From assembly GCF_002884445.1 (NCBI RefSeq), contig NZ_KZ614144.1:2122290-2186289 (forward strand): a stretch of 64,000 nt of DNA, in the 5' to 3' direction. Below are positions 9,145 to 17,735 of this stretch, piece after piece. The translations under genes and the position numbers were made by a program. Origin of the DNA: Paenibacillus castaneae (lineage in GTDB: Bacteria > Bacillota > Bacilli > Paenibacillales > Paenibacillaceae). The stretch's first letter is position 1; each line of letters begins with the position of its first letter. The notes beneath the pieces were generated by a model. The model was given only the letters and a program-made list of their open reading frames with translations. It did no database searches and was not told the DNA's origin.

Positions 9145-9755
9145 TTATTTTGATGACTGTGGGTTCATTTCTATCGGGTTCGCTCATGTTCTCATACTGG
9201 CTCGGTTTAGTGGGCCGAAAAAACCTAAAAGCGATAGGTGACGGCAATCCGGGTGCTCTAAACCTATGGAAAGCATCAGGTTATAAACTAGGTATTGCTG
9301 GCGTTGTGCTCGATTTTTGCAAAGGATATATTCCGCTGCTATTGTTCATCAGAAGTGGATATAGCGGAGGCTATTTTATCGTTCCGCTTGCCATAGCCCC
9401 TATAGCGGGCCATGCCTTCTCACCATTTCTAAAAGGGAAGGGCGGCAAGGCCATTGCTGTCACATTCGGGGTATGGAGTGCGTTGACAGCATTCGAGGTT
9501 TCGCTCGCTTATGCTATTATTTTAGCGCTTATGCTTGCTTTGTCCCGCTGGATCTACAAAAACAAGCCTACTTCCACAGAGGCAGACGGCTTGCAGGTTG
9601 TATGCGGTATGCTGCTCCTATCCGTCTATATCTTAATGAGGTCATTCTCGGCTGCCATCCTATGGGTTTGGTTGGGAAACTTTTTGATTCTAGTCTATAC
9701 ACATAGATTGGAAATGGCTAAATGGTTGAAAAGATTATTTAGCAAAGGCGCATGA
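9141..9755 (+). CDS. PlsY-like glycerol-3-phosphate acyltransferase family protein
   Basis: Polytopic membrane acyltransferase-like protein of 204 residues. Two PlsY signatures are visible: GDGNPGALN (33-41; the canonical form is GSGNxGATN) and GHAFSPFLKGKGGKAIA (90-106; usual GHxFPxFLxFKGGKGVA). DFCKGY at 58-63 is the DxxKG motif. PlsY transfers acyl groups from acyl-phosphate to glycerol-3-phosphate. The overlap with a glycosyltransferase gene and the deviating motifs suggest a specialised paralogue, perhaps modifying a glycolipid, rather than the housekeeping PlsY; that is inference. Start is ATG within the ATGA overlap. Confidence 0.85.
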   Translation: MIILMTVGSFLSGSLMFSYWLGLVGRKNLKAIGDGNPGALNLWKASGYKLGIAGVVLDFCKGYIPLLLFIRSGYSGGYFIVPLAIAPIAGHAFSPFLKGKGGKAIAVTFGVWSALTAFEVSLAYAIILALMLALSRWIYKNKPTSTEADGLQVVCGMLLLSVYILMRSFSAAILWVWLGNFLILVYTHRLEMAKWLKRLFSKGA

Positions 9756-9780
9756 ATGGAGTAATCTGATTGGTAAAGAA

Positions 9781-9819
9781 AGGGACTGAGCGCCGCAACT
9801 TTTGCGAAGCCCAGTCCCT
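9781..9819. terminator. Bidirectional terminator between acyltransferase and dipeptidase genes
   Basis: Stem AGGGACTG / CAGTCCCT with GC-containing inner pairs, lying in the 71-bp gap of two convergent genes. The T run is weak on the plus strand. Confidence 0.65.
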
Positions 9820-9826
9820 AATTTAC

Positions 9827-11182
9827 TTATAGCTGCTTTAAGAATTCAACAATGGTAAGCAGACCTTTGTCGAAATTCTCTAGATTGAAATGTTCGTTCG
9901 GGGCATGCAGATTCTCATCCGGGAGACCAAAGCCCATCATCACCACAGGAGCGCCTAATACACGTGAGAAAGTTTCCACAATTGGAATCGATCCGCCGTC
10001 TTTCGTGAACAGTGCTCGAGTGCCGTACACTTTCTCGTACGCATCAGCCGCTTTTTGAAGCATCGGATTAGAGGGGTCCATATTGAATGCACGTGCCTTC
10101 TCGCCGCGCTTAATAATGAGCCTTGATCCTGATTGAACATGGGACTCAAGATGAGCTGCAATTTTATCCAATACGTTCGAAGGATCCTGATCTCCGACAA
10201 GCCGGCAAGTAATTTTGGCATGTGCTTCCTTAGGAATAACGGTTTTTGTACCCTCGCCTTGAAACCCGCCGTATACGCCGTTCAGTTCAAGCGTCGGTCT
10301 TGCTCCCGTCCGTTCAACGAAAGAATAACCTTCTTCTCCGTATAAAGCATCGAGGCCGAGGTTTTTTCTTAATTCCTCATCATTATGGTTTTGTTTTTTG
10401 AATTCCTCACGCATAACTGCAGAAAGCTCAGGAACACCCTCATAGAAACCGTCGACAGCGACCCGGCCTTTGTCATCATGAAGAGAGTTGAGCAGAGAAA
10501 TCAGCGCGTGAAGCGCGTTGGGAACGCCGCCGCCGAATGTGCCTGAATGCAGATCAGTATTAGCGGTTGTTATCGTTACTTCAAGCGAGCATAGTCCGCG
10601 CAGGCCAGTGGAGATTGCGGGCTTTCCTTTGGCGAGAAGTGAAGTGTCTGATATGAGTACGACGTCTGTTGCCAGCTTGTCTCCATTGTTTTTCATGAAG
10701 GCAGGAAGATTAGGGCTAGAAATTTCTTCTTCCCCTTCAATACAAAATTTAACATTTACCGGCAGCGCTTTTTCTTGGCTCAAAAGAGCTTCAACCGCCT
10801 TCACATGGAGGAACATTTGCCCTTTATCATCTGTTGCTCCCCTTGCGTAAAGCTTGCCATCGCGAATGGAAGGCTCGAATGGAGGGGTCTCCCAGAGATG
10901 AAGCGGGTCTACAGGCTGCACATCATAGTGACCGTAGATAAGTACCGTTGGCTTGCCTGGAGCATGAATATGCTCCGCATATATGATGGGATGCCCATCC
11001 GTAGGGTGAATTTCCACATTTTCTAGACCAGCCTTCTCTAGTTTAGCAGCAACCCATTGCGCAGCCTCGTTCATATCGTTCTTATGATTGGACAAAGCCG
11101 AGATGCTTGGTATGGTTAAAAATTGTTTCAACTCATCCAGGTGCTGCTCTCTCATATTCTGAAAATAAGTTTCGTAATTCAC
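9827..11182 (-). CDS. M20 family metallodipeptidase
   Basis: Cytosolic zinc exopeptidase of the M20/ArgE/DapE/carnosinase-like family, hydrolysing dipeptides. Metal and catalytic signatures are in order: GHYDVQP (H85, D87), RGATDDKG (D118 bridging the metals), EGEEE (149-153, general base and ligand), and a late GFGLPDENLHAPNE histidine motif. The 451 residues suit the dipeptidase branch with an inserted dimerisation domain. The start is GTG at 11182 with AGGAGG 8 nt upstream. It stands alone on the minus strand between two plus-strand units and has no signal peptide. Substrate preference cannot be read from sequence. Confidence 0.92.
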   Translation of the reverse strand: MNYETYFQNMREQHLDELKQFLTIPSISALSNHKNDMNEAAQWVAAKLEKAGLENVEIHPTDGHPIIYAEHIHAPGKPTVLIYGHYDVQPVDPLHLWETPPFEPSIRDGKLYARGATDDKGQMFLHVKAVEALLSQEKALPVNVKFCIEGEEEISSPNLPAFMKNNGDKLATDVVLISDTSLLAKGKPAISTGLRGLCSLEVTITTANTDLHSGTFGGGVPNALHALISLLNSLHDDKGRVAVDGFYEGVPELSAVMREEFKKQNHNDEELRKNLGLDALYGEEGYSFVERTGARPTLELNGVYGGFQGEGTKTVIPKEAHAKITCRLVGDQDPSNVLDKIAAHLESHVQSGSRLIIKRGEKARAFNMDPSNPMLQKAADAYEKVYGTRALFTKDGGSIPIVETFSRVLGAPVVMMGFGLPDENLHAPNEHFNLENFDKGLLTIVEFLKQL

Positions 11183-11301
11183 AGTATGTACCTCCTAATA
11201 CGTTATAGCTTAAGTATACGCCTTCGGACAAATAAGTAAAACCGCCAGTAGGATTGGTCTAAGCAAAAGCAGCTTTTTGGATTAAGAGTGTATACCCAAA
11301 A

Positions 11302-11333
11302 ATATGTCCACATGATCTATAAATGTGACATAT
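11302..11333. promoter_or_regulatory. Inverted repeat upstream of the second sugar ABC operon (candidate operator)
   Basis: ATATGTCCACAT and ATGTGACATAT form an almost perfect inverted repeat (one extra C) with a 9-nt centre holding TATAAA. It lies about 80 bp before the binding-protein gene start. It could be the target of the AraC-type response regulator encoded at 19549; this is inference. Confidence 0.45.
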
Positions 11334-11412
11334 GACCGGCTACGCCGTCCGCTTATGATGAGAGAGGAAGGACAAAGCGCCGACCCAACATCATTTTTTA
11401 GGGGGACAAAAA

Positions 11413-12696
11413 ATGAATAAAGCAAGCAAGAAATTTTCAATGCTGCTTATGCTGGTTACAATTATCGCATTAATTGCAGCAGGCTGCAGCGGCAGCAACA
11501 GCGGCAAGGAAACGACTGGCGGAGGCAAAAACACAGGTGGAGGGAAAAAGACGAACATTTTGTTCTGGTCGCCGTTCTCTGGCTCTGACGGTCCGTTTAT
11601 GAAGAAAATCGTGGACAAATACAACAGCTCGCAGGATCAATACAAAGTTAATTTCGTTATTCAGCCAAATGGCGAATATTACAAACAATTGGACGTAGCT
11701 CTCAGCACGGGTAAAGAAAGACCAGACCTGATGATTATGCACGTCGATCAAGTGCCGACATACGCAAGCAAAGATCAATTAAAGCAAATTGATGATTTAG
11801 CATCTGCTGCAGGCATCAATAAAGGTGATTTCGCTGAGGCGCCAGTTGAGTATGCTACGCTCGACGGCAAATGGTATACGATCCCGCTCGATATCCATCC
11901 GCTAGTTATGTATTACAATAAGGATTTGTTCGAGCAAGCAGGCGTCGCAGGCCCGCCGACCAATCGCGAGGAATTCGATGCGGCGACAGCGAAGCTGACC
12001 AATAAGGATAAAGGCGTATTCGGCTATGTTGTACCTACCTTATGGCCGCAGCAGTTCATCTTCCCGACGCTTGTCTGGCAGAATGGAGGAGAGCTGTGGG
12101 ATGGAACAACTGTTGCCTACAATTCACCTGAAGCGGTAGAAATGGTGAAATGGATGCGTGGAATGATAGACAGCGGCATCTCGCCGGCCAACGTTCAGCA
12201 GGATGGGGAGAACACTCTATTTCTGCAAGGGAAAAATGCGATTCAATTCAACGGCCCGTGGATGAAATCGCAATTCGATGAAGCCGGTTTGAATTATGGC
12301 GTTGCACCGGTACCGCAAATTGGGAAAGTAAAGAAAGCCGTATTCGCAGGCTCTCACGGTTTTGTTGTTCCGAAGAGCGTATCCGATGAGAAAGTAACGG
12401 CTGGTATTGGAGATTTCTTGAAATATGTGTCTACGAATTCGATGGATTGGGCGGAGTCCGGTCAAGCACTCGCTTCTAAACCGATGCTTGATAGCGCAGA
12501 ATTCAAAGCGATGGCGTTCCAAAGCAGCGTAGCTTCCGCATTCTCTTATGTTCAGTTCGCTCCAAACGTATTGAATTGGGGAACGATTTCTGAGCCGATC
12601 TGGGGAGAGCTGAATAATGCTCTGCTTGGGAAGAAGGATGCACAGAAGGCGCTGGACGATGCGGCTGCCAAATCCCTGCAGGCGTTGAAGAAATAA
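11413..12696 (+). CDS. Sugar ABC transporter solute-binding lipoprotein
   Basis: Lipid-anchored receptor of a carbohydrate importer; the lipobox IAAGC places Cys at residue 25. A flexible Gly/Lys/Thr linker (about 28-48) leads into the family 1 solute-binding domain. The 427 residues are standard. AGGGGG precedes ATG 11413. It begins a long operon (two permeases, GH43, another receptor, histidine kinase, response regulator). The mature N-terminal region (LFWSPFSGSDGPFM) closely resembles that of the second receptor at 16412 (LEYWTPFSGGDNQFM), so the two are paralogues. The GH43 neighbour suggests arabino- or xylo-oligosaccharides as ligand, by inference. Confidence 0.93.
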   Translation: MNKASKKFSMLLMLVTIIALIAAGCSGSNSGKETTGGGKNTGGGKKTNILFWSPFSGSDGPFMKKIVDKYNSSQDQYKVNFVIQPNGEYYKQLDVALSTGKERPDLMIMHVDQVPTYASKDQLKQIDDLASAAGINKGDFAEAPVEYATLDGKWYTIPLDIHPLVMYYNKDLFEQAGVAGPPTNREEFDAATAKLTNKDKGVFGYVVPTLWPQQFIFPTLVWQNGGELWDGTTVAYNSPEAVEMVKWMRGMIDSGISPANVQQDGENTLFLQGKNAIQFNGPWMKSQFDEAGLNYGVAPVPQIGKVKKAVFAGSHGFVVPKSVSDEKVTAGIGDFLKYVSTNSMDWAESGQALASKPMLDSAEFKAMAFQSSVASAFSYVQFAPNVLNWGTISEPIWGELNNALLGKKDAQKALDDAAAKSLQALKK

Positions 12697-12718
12697 CGTC
12701 GCTGCACATAAAAAGAGC

Positions 12719-12760
12719 AGGAAGAGGGGAATAGCTGAGTCCGTTCCCTTCTTCCTTTTT
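12719..12760 (+). terminator. Intercistronic terminator-like hairpin
   Basis: 13-bp stem AGGAAGAGGGGAA / TTCCCTTCTTCCT with one G-T pair, followed by a T run, between the receptor and permease genes. Partial termination here would give more receptor than permease. Confidence 0.75.
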
Positions 12761-12799
12761 TGAATTCAAAATAACGTATGGCCCAAGGGGGGACTCCGC

Positions 12800-13696
12800 T
12801 TGAAAAGTTCAGTCATGTCTCGCTTTACATCCTTTTTATTTGTTTTGCCTTATTTGGCTGCCTTCTGTATTTTTCTCTTATTCCCGATTCTATACGGGGC
12901 GTATATCAGTCTTCATAATTTCGAGCTTCTCTCTACTGAGCATAAATTTGTTGGGTTAGCGAACTATATCGAGATTTTTACGCCGGGGACGTATTTGAGC
13001 GATATTTTTTTCCGGGGGCTGTGGGTGACGGTACAGTTCGTCATTTATTCCGTTCCGCTTCTGATCGTGGTAGGTTTGTCGCTTGCCATGCTTGTTAATG
13101 CGCTGCCCGGCAAAGTGCGCGGACTGTTCCGCACGCTTTATTTCCTTCCTTACGCATTATCTGCATCGGTCATGGCTGTAATCTGGCTGATGATGTTTGA
13201 TACGAATGCGGGTTTTCTGAACAGCATGCTTCTGAGATTAGGATTGAATGGCATTCCGTGGCTTACCGACACGCCTTGGGCATGGGTGTCCTTAATCTTT
13301 ACGACGCTCTGGTGGACGATTGGCTTTAATATGATTATATTCATCAACGCATTAAATGAAGTGCCGGAGGATTATTATGAAGCCGCTTCGATAGATGGAG
13401 CAAATTCCTGGCATAAATTTACGAAAATAACGCTTCCGTCGATCCGTCCGGTCATGCTGTTCATTATGATTACGTCGACGATAGCTTCCTTTAATATTTA
13501 TGCACAGCCTTACCTGCTCACACGCGGAGGCCCTGGAGATACAACGAAGGTGCTGCTTATTAATGTGCTGGATCAAGCCTTTATCCGCAAGGAGATTGGC
13601 TCAGCCTCAGCGATGGCGATTGTTATGGCTTTGCTGATCATCCTTATTTCAATCGCACAATTCAAGCTGACAAATGGCAGAAAGGGAGATGCATAA
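12800..13696 (+). CDS. Sugar ABC transporter permease, MalF-type
   Basis: Membrane subunit of the importer begun at 11413, with six hydrophobic segments (first in FLFVLPYLAAFCIFLLFPIL) and the EAA loop YYEAASIDGANSWHKF in the last third. 298 residues. The start is TTG at 12800, 7 nt after AAGGGGGG; the next in-frame ATG at 12815 is further from this site. It abuts the MalG-type gene with no gap, so the two subunits are made together. The ATPase must come from elsewhere in the genome. Confidence 0.93.
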   Translation: MKSSVMSRFTSFLFVLPYLAAFCIFLLFPILYGAYISLHNFELLSTEHKFVGLANYIEIFTPGTYLSDIFFRGLWVTVQFVIYSVPLLIVVGLSLAMLVNALPGKVRGLFRTLYFLPYALSASVMAVIWLMMFDTNAGFLNSMLLRLGLNGIPWLTDTPWAWVSLIFTTLWWTIGFNMIIFINALNEVPEDYYEAASIDGANSWHKFTKITLPSIRPVMLFIMITSTIASFNIYAQPYLLTRGGPGDTTKVLLINVLDQAFIRKEIGSASAMAIVMALLIILISIAQFKLTNGRKGDA

Positions 13697-14530
13697 ATGG
13701 TCAGAATGAGAAAGCTTTGGCTGGTTGTGCTGGCCGCTGCTGTTGCAGTCATTTTCCTGCTGCCGCTTGTTTGGATGATCTCAACATCGTTTAAAAATGA
13801 TTTCGAAGCTTTGTCTGGACAAATGAACTTCTTTCCGTTAAAGCCGACGGTCGCTAATTTTGTGCAGGGGCTCAATGGCGAGCTGATGAATGTGCCGATT
13901 ACCCGTTGGATTATTAATTCACTGTCTGTAGGTATAGCCGGTACAGCAATTGTCTTAATCATAGATTCAATGGCTGCTTATGCGATTGCGAGATTACATG
14001 ATTTGCCGCTTCGCCGAGTGATGCTGTCACTATTTATTGCTTCACTGATGATTCCTGGCGTTTTGACTTTTTTGCCAATGTATATGGAATTTAATGCACT
14101 AGGTCTGATCAATACGTATCCTGCATTAATATTACCGGCCACAGCTGGAGCATTTGGCGTATTCCTGCTTTATCAATTTTTCTCTTCGTTTCCGAAAGAA
14201 ATTGAAGAGGCTGCGCGTATAGATGGCGCTAACAAGTGGCAGATTTATGCTCGGATATTGCTTCCTTCGGCGGTTTCTATTATGGTGACGCTCGGCATTT
14301 TTACTTTTATGGGTATTTATAATGATTTTGTATGGCCGCTTTACGCGACAACTTCGCCGGAAATGCGTACCATTACTGCAGGTATCGCGATGATGGCAAC
14401 AGGCAGCTACACACAAAGCTACGGCAAGCTGATGGCTATGACGACAATCGCCACGCTCCCTGTTGTTATTGTATTCATTATCGGACAACGCTCGTTTGTT
14501 AAAGCGATTACACAAACGGCTGTTAAATGA
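13697..14530 (+). CDS. Sugar ABC transporter permease, MalG-type
   Basis: Second membrane subunit of the same importer: 277 residues, six hydrophobic segments, EAA loop EEAARIDGANKWQIYA, and the C-terminal QRSFVKAITQTAVK. The ATG directly follows the stop of the MalF-type gene (TAA-ATG), with AAAGGGA upstream inside that gene. A very strong hairpin follows before the GH43 gene. Confidence 0.93.
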   Translation: MVRMRKLWLVVLAAAVAVIFLLPLVWMISTSFKNDFEALSGQMNFFPLKPTVANFVQGLNGELMNVPITRWIINSLSVGIAGTAIVLIIDSMAAYAIARLHDLPLRRVMLSLFIASLMIPGVLTFLPMYMEFNALGLINTYPALILPATAGAFGVFLLYQFFSSFPKEIEEAARIDGANKWQIYARILLPSAVSIMVTLGIFTFMGIYNDFVWPLYATTSPEMRTITAGIAMMATGSYTQSYGKLMAMTTIATLPVVIVFIIGQRSFVKAITQTAVK

Positions 14531-14542
14531 AGAATACAATTG

Positions 14543-14585
14543 GTGCAGCAAAAAGTTTCTAATAGATTAGAAACTCTTTGCTGCA
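14543..14585 (+). terminator. 21-bp intercistronic hairpin between permease and GH43 genes
   Basis: The arms from GTGCAGCAAAAAG and to CTTTGCTGCAC pair over 21 positions with one A-C mismatch and a 1-2 nt loop. There is no T run, so this looks more like an mRNA-end stabiliser or processing site than a full terminator. Confidence 0.65.
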
Positions 14586-14621
14586 CTTTAGCTGCGAAAC
14601 TTAAAACTTGGAGGCAATGGA

Positions 14622-16373
14622 ATGAACAAATCTCGGAAGAGGATTGTTTTATTTACGTTATTACTAGCTGTAATAATTTTAATGATGATTGGGGTTTGGC
14701 AGATGAACACGAAAAGCGAGACAGCCCTTACTTCGAAAGTGTACAACGGCCACGGTGGAACGATGAAGAACACGCTGGCAGAAATCGATACGCCCGATCC
14801 AAGCATTGTATACAAAGACGGCTATTATTATATGACGTTTACGCATCATGGTTCAGATATTATGATTATGAAATCAAGAACATTGGATTTCCATGGAGCA
14901 GAACGAAAGGTTGTTTGGTATCCGCCGGTTGATACGATGTATTCCGCCAATCTTTGGGCACCGGAAATTCAATTCCTGCAAGGGAAATGGTATATCTATT
15001 TCGCTGCCGACGATGGCTCGAACGAGAATCATCGGATGTATGTTCTCGAGGGGGACACGGATGATCCTATGGATTCTTATACGTTTAAAGGGCAAGTCAC
15101 GGACGATACGAATAAATGGGCAATCGATGGGCTCGTGCTGGAGCATGAAGACAAGCTTTATTTCGTATGGTCGGGCTGGGAAGGCGACACAAATATTCAG
15201 CAAAATACGTATATCGCTCCGATGAGCAAGCCGGACACCATAAGCGGCCCGCGGGTGCTGCTGAATGAACCGGATTTGGATTGGGAACGCGCAGGCGGCC
15301 CGCCATTTATCAATGAAGGGCAAGCCATTCTGAAAAAGAATGGAAGGGTATTTATTGCGTATTCTGGCGCGGGCAGCTGGACGCCATTCTACAGCATTGG
15401 ATTGCTCTCTTTAGAGGCAGGAGCAGATCCGCTTGATGCTGCCAATTGGACGAAGTCTGAGCAGCCGCTAATGGCAATGGATGCGGATGCAGGTGTATAT
15501 GGGCCAGGGCATAACACCTTCGTGTCATCACCAGACGGATTAGAGGATTGGATTGTTTATCATGGAACGACCAGCGAGTTCGATGGCTGGAACAATCGGA
15601 AAGCTCGCGCTCAACGAGTGACATGGAATGAAGCTGGCAAGCCGCTATTCGGCAAGCCGTTATCGCTGTCCACTGCCATACCAGTTCCGTCTGGAACAGG
15701 CGTATTTCTAGCTGAGCATGCCGTGAACGTAAACGGTGAATTGCGTTTTGACAACATTCCGGCAGCGGTCAATACGCAAGCTTCCATGCTGCTGCATTAT
15801 AAGAACGACACGATGGAGCCCATTCCTATTCAAGTTGGTGTCAATGATGGAGCTGCCGTAACGACAGAGCTGCCTCCTACGAAACAAAATGAAGCTGGTT
15901 ATATTTACATCCGGATACCGCTGCAGGCTGGACAGAATGCAATTAAACTTAATGCTGACAATGTGCAGAGTACTATTATTGCTATGGAAATCATTCGATA
16001 TGAAGCGGAGAATGCACAAATAGCCAATGATGGAGAGGTTCAGGACAATCCTTTTGCTTCAAACGGCCGCTCGGCACTTATTCAACAAGGCGGGGCGGAG
16101 GAAATCCGCTTTGATAATATCCGTGTTCCGCAAAGCGGCACCTACACCGTCCATATTGCAGCGGCGAACGGATCAGAACAGGTACAGGAGCTTGAGCTCA
16201 TCGTAAATGGCGGGCGTAAATACAAAATTAAAATTGCGCCTGGGGAACGGAATAAATTCGAAGAGGTGACGGTGTCTGTGGAGCTCAAAGCAGAGGGCAA
16301 CACTTTCGTAGTTGGGAAAGCGACAGGCCTGATCGAGTTGGATTATATAGATATAAGTGCCGTAACGAACTAA
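14622..16373 (+). CDS. Glycoside hydrolase family 43 protein with C-terminal carbohydrate-binding-like domain
   Basis: Predicted arabinofuranosidase, xylosidase or arabinanase of the five-bladed propeller clan. N-terminal residues 8-25 are a hydrophobic signal anchor without a lipobox. The GH43 catalytic triad is visible: D59 in DTPDPS (base), D169 in AIDG (pKa modulator), E232 in NEGQ (acid). Residues from about 450 form a CBM6/35-like beta-sandwich beginning RYEAENAQI and ending ELDYIDIS. ATG 14622 follows GGAGG by 8 nt. Its place inside an ABC transporter/YesMN operon suggests it trims hemicellulose side chains at the cell surface for this importer. Exact specificity is not assignable. Confidence 0.9.
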   Translation: MNKSRKRIVLFTLLLAVIILMMIGVWQMNTKSETALTSKVYNGHGGTMKNTLAEIDTPDPSIVYKDGYYYMTFTHHGSDIMIMKSRTLDFHGAERKVVWYPPVDTMYSANLWAPEIQFLQGKWYIYFAADDGSNENHRMYVLEGDTDDPMDSYTFKGQVTDDTNKWAIDGLVLEHEDKLYFVWSGWEGDTNIQQNTYIAPMSKPDTISGPRVLLNEPDLDWERAGGPPFINEGQAILKKNGRVFIAYSGAGSWTPFYSIGLLSLEAGADPLDAANWTKSEQPLMAMDADAGVYGPGHNTFVSSPDGLEDWIVYHGTTSEFDGWNNRKARAQRVTWNEAGKPLFGKPLSLSTAIPVPSGTGVFLAEHAVNVNGELRFDNIPAAVNTQASMLLHYKNDTMEPIPIQVGVNDGAAVTTELPPTKQNEAGYIYIRIPLQAGQNAIKLNADNVQSTIIAMEIIRYEAENAQIANDGEVQDNPFASNGRSALIQQGGAEEIRFDNIRVPQSGTYTVHIAAANGSEQVQELELIVNGGRKYKIKIAPGERNKFEEVTVSVELKAEGNTFVVGKATGLIELDYIDISAVTN

Positions 16374-16411
16374 GTAAACGAAGACATCGACCTTAATGGA
16401 GGCTTTCAGCC

Positions 16412-17725
16412 ATGAATAAAAAAAATCGAAGCATGCTTGTTGTCATTATTGCGCTTATGGGCCTCCTAAGTGCGCTAATGACAAGCTGTTCCTCCAGCGG
16501 GGAGCAGCCCGGCAAGAACAAGGCAAATGCGCAGGAGCAGCAATCTGCAATAAGGCTTGAGTACTGGACGCCGTTCAGCGGCGGTGACAATCAGTTTATG
16601 ACGCAAATGGTGGAAAAATTCAACAAGGAACATCCCCATATTATGGTTGTTCAAGTCAATTCGCGACTTGATGATTATTATTCCAGGCTAAGGACAGCGA
16701 TTCTGTCCGGAAATGCGCCTGATCTAGCTATTTTGCATCAGACCAGCTTGCCCCAATTCGTACAGAACGGCTACATTGAGAAATTGGATGAGCCTGCGCG
16801 CCAAATCGGATTGGACTGGTCTGCTTTTCGTGCCAACATTGTTAATTCCACTGTCTATGACGATATTCATTATGCGGTTCCTCTTGATACGCATGCTTTG
16901 GTCATGTATTACAATAAAACCTATTTGCGTAAAGCAGGGCTGCTTGACAGCACGGATAAACCGAGGATCGGGCCTGGTGCCGACGGGTTTGAAGCGTTTC
17001 TACAGGGTATTAAGGATTCTGTGCCTGCTGATGTAGCGCCGATGGCGCAGCCTAGCACGCGTATTGATTCGGTTTGGTTATGGTGGAGTCTTTACAATCA
17101 GCTAAGCGGCGGCGGTGCATTCTATAATGAAGATGCCAGCAAAGCCACTTTCAACAATCCGCAAGCGCTGAAGGCTTTGAATTTTATAAGCAGTCTTTAT
17201 AAGAAGAAGCTTATTCCTCCAGATATCAATGATGCGTTCAAGCTATTTTATGACGGCAAAGCCGCGGTTCTCATTACAGGCGTATGGGGAATGGGGGCAT
17301 TCGAGAAAGCGGCAAAGCTCGATTTCGGCGTTATATCGATGCCTGTTTTATATGATCATCCGGCAGTCTGGGGAGATTCACATACGCTTGCTATACCGAC
17401 CAAGCATTCGATGACGGAAGAGAAGAAGCAGGCTGCGCTGACGTTTATGAAGTGGACGGCCCAGCATGGCGCCATGTGGGCGGAAGCGGGACATGTGCCA
17501 AGCATGACCGAAGTTATTGAAAGCGAGCCGTTCAAAAGCTTGAAAAACCGGAGCGATTATGCTGCTTCAGCTAATTATGTCGCCTATTGGCCGCGTCACG
17601 TCAAGCAGTGGTCGATGGTCGAAATTCTTATTCAGGAATTCGAGAAAATCAACTATGGCGAACAAACGGCTGAGCAGGCGCTGGAAATCGCTGTGAAGCG
17701 GGTCAACAATGAACTGAACAAGTAA
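16412..17725 (+). CDS. Second solute-binding lipoprotein of the operon (orphan receptor)
   Basis: Lipid-anchored family 1 solute-binding protein; the lipobox MTSC puts Cys at residue 26. 437 residues. It is a paralogue of the 11413 receptor but has no permeases of its own; instead it lies 10 bp before a YesM-type histidine kinase. Two roles are possible: a second receptor for the 12800/13697 permeases, or a ligand-binding accessory for the kinase. Neither can be decided from sequence. Shine-Dalgarno GGAGG lies upstream of ATG 16412. Confidence 0.9.
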   Translation: MNKKNRSMLVVIIALMGLLSALMTSCSSSGEQPGKNKANAQEQQSAIRLEYWTPFSGGDNQFMTQMVEKFNKEHPHIMVVQVNSRLDDYYSRLRTAILSGNAPDLAILHQTSLPQFVQNGYIEKLDEPARQIGLDWSAFRANIVNSTVYDDIHYAVPLDTHALVMYYNKTYLRKAGLLDSTDKPRIGPGADGFEAFLQGIKDSVPADVAPMAQPSTRIDSVWLWWSLYNQLSGGGAFYNEDASKATFNNPQALKALNFISSLYKKKLIPPDINDAFKLFYDGKAAVLITGVWGMGAFEKAAKLDFGVISMPVLYDHPAVWGDSHTLAIPTKHSMTEEKKQAALTFMKWTAQHGAMWAEAGHVPSMTEVIESEPFKSLKNRSDYAASANYVAYWPRHVKQWSMVEILIQEFEKINYGEQTAEQALEIAVKRVNNELNK

Positions 17726-17735
17726 GGAGATAGCA

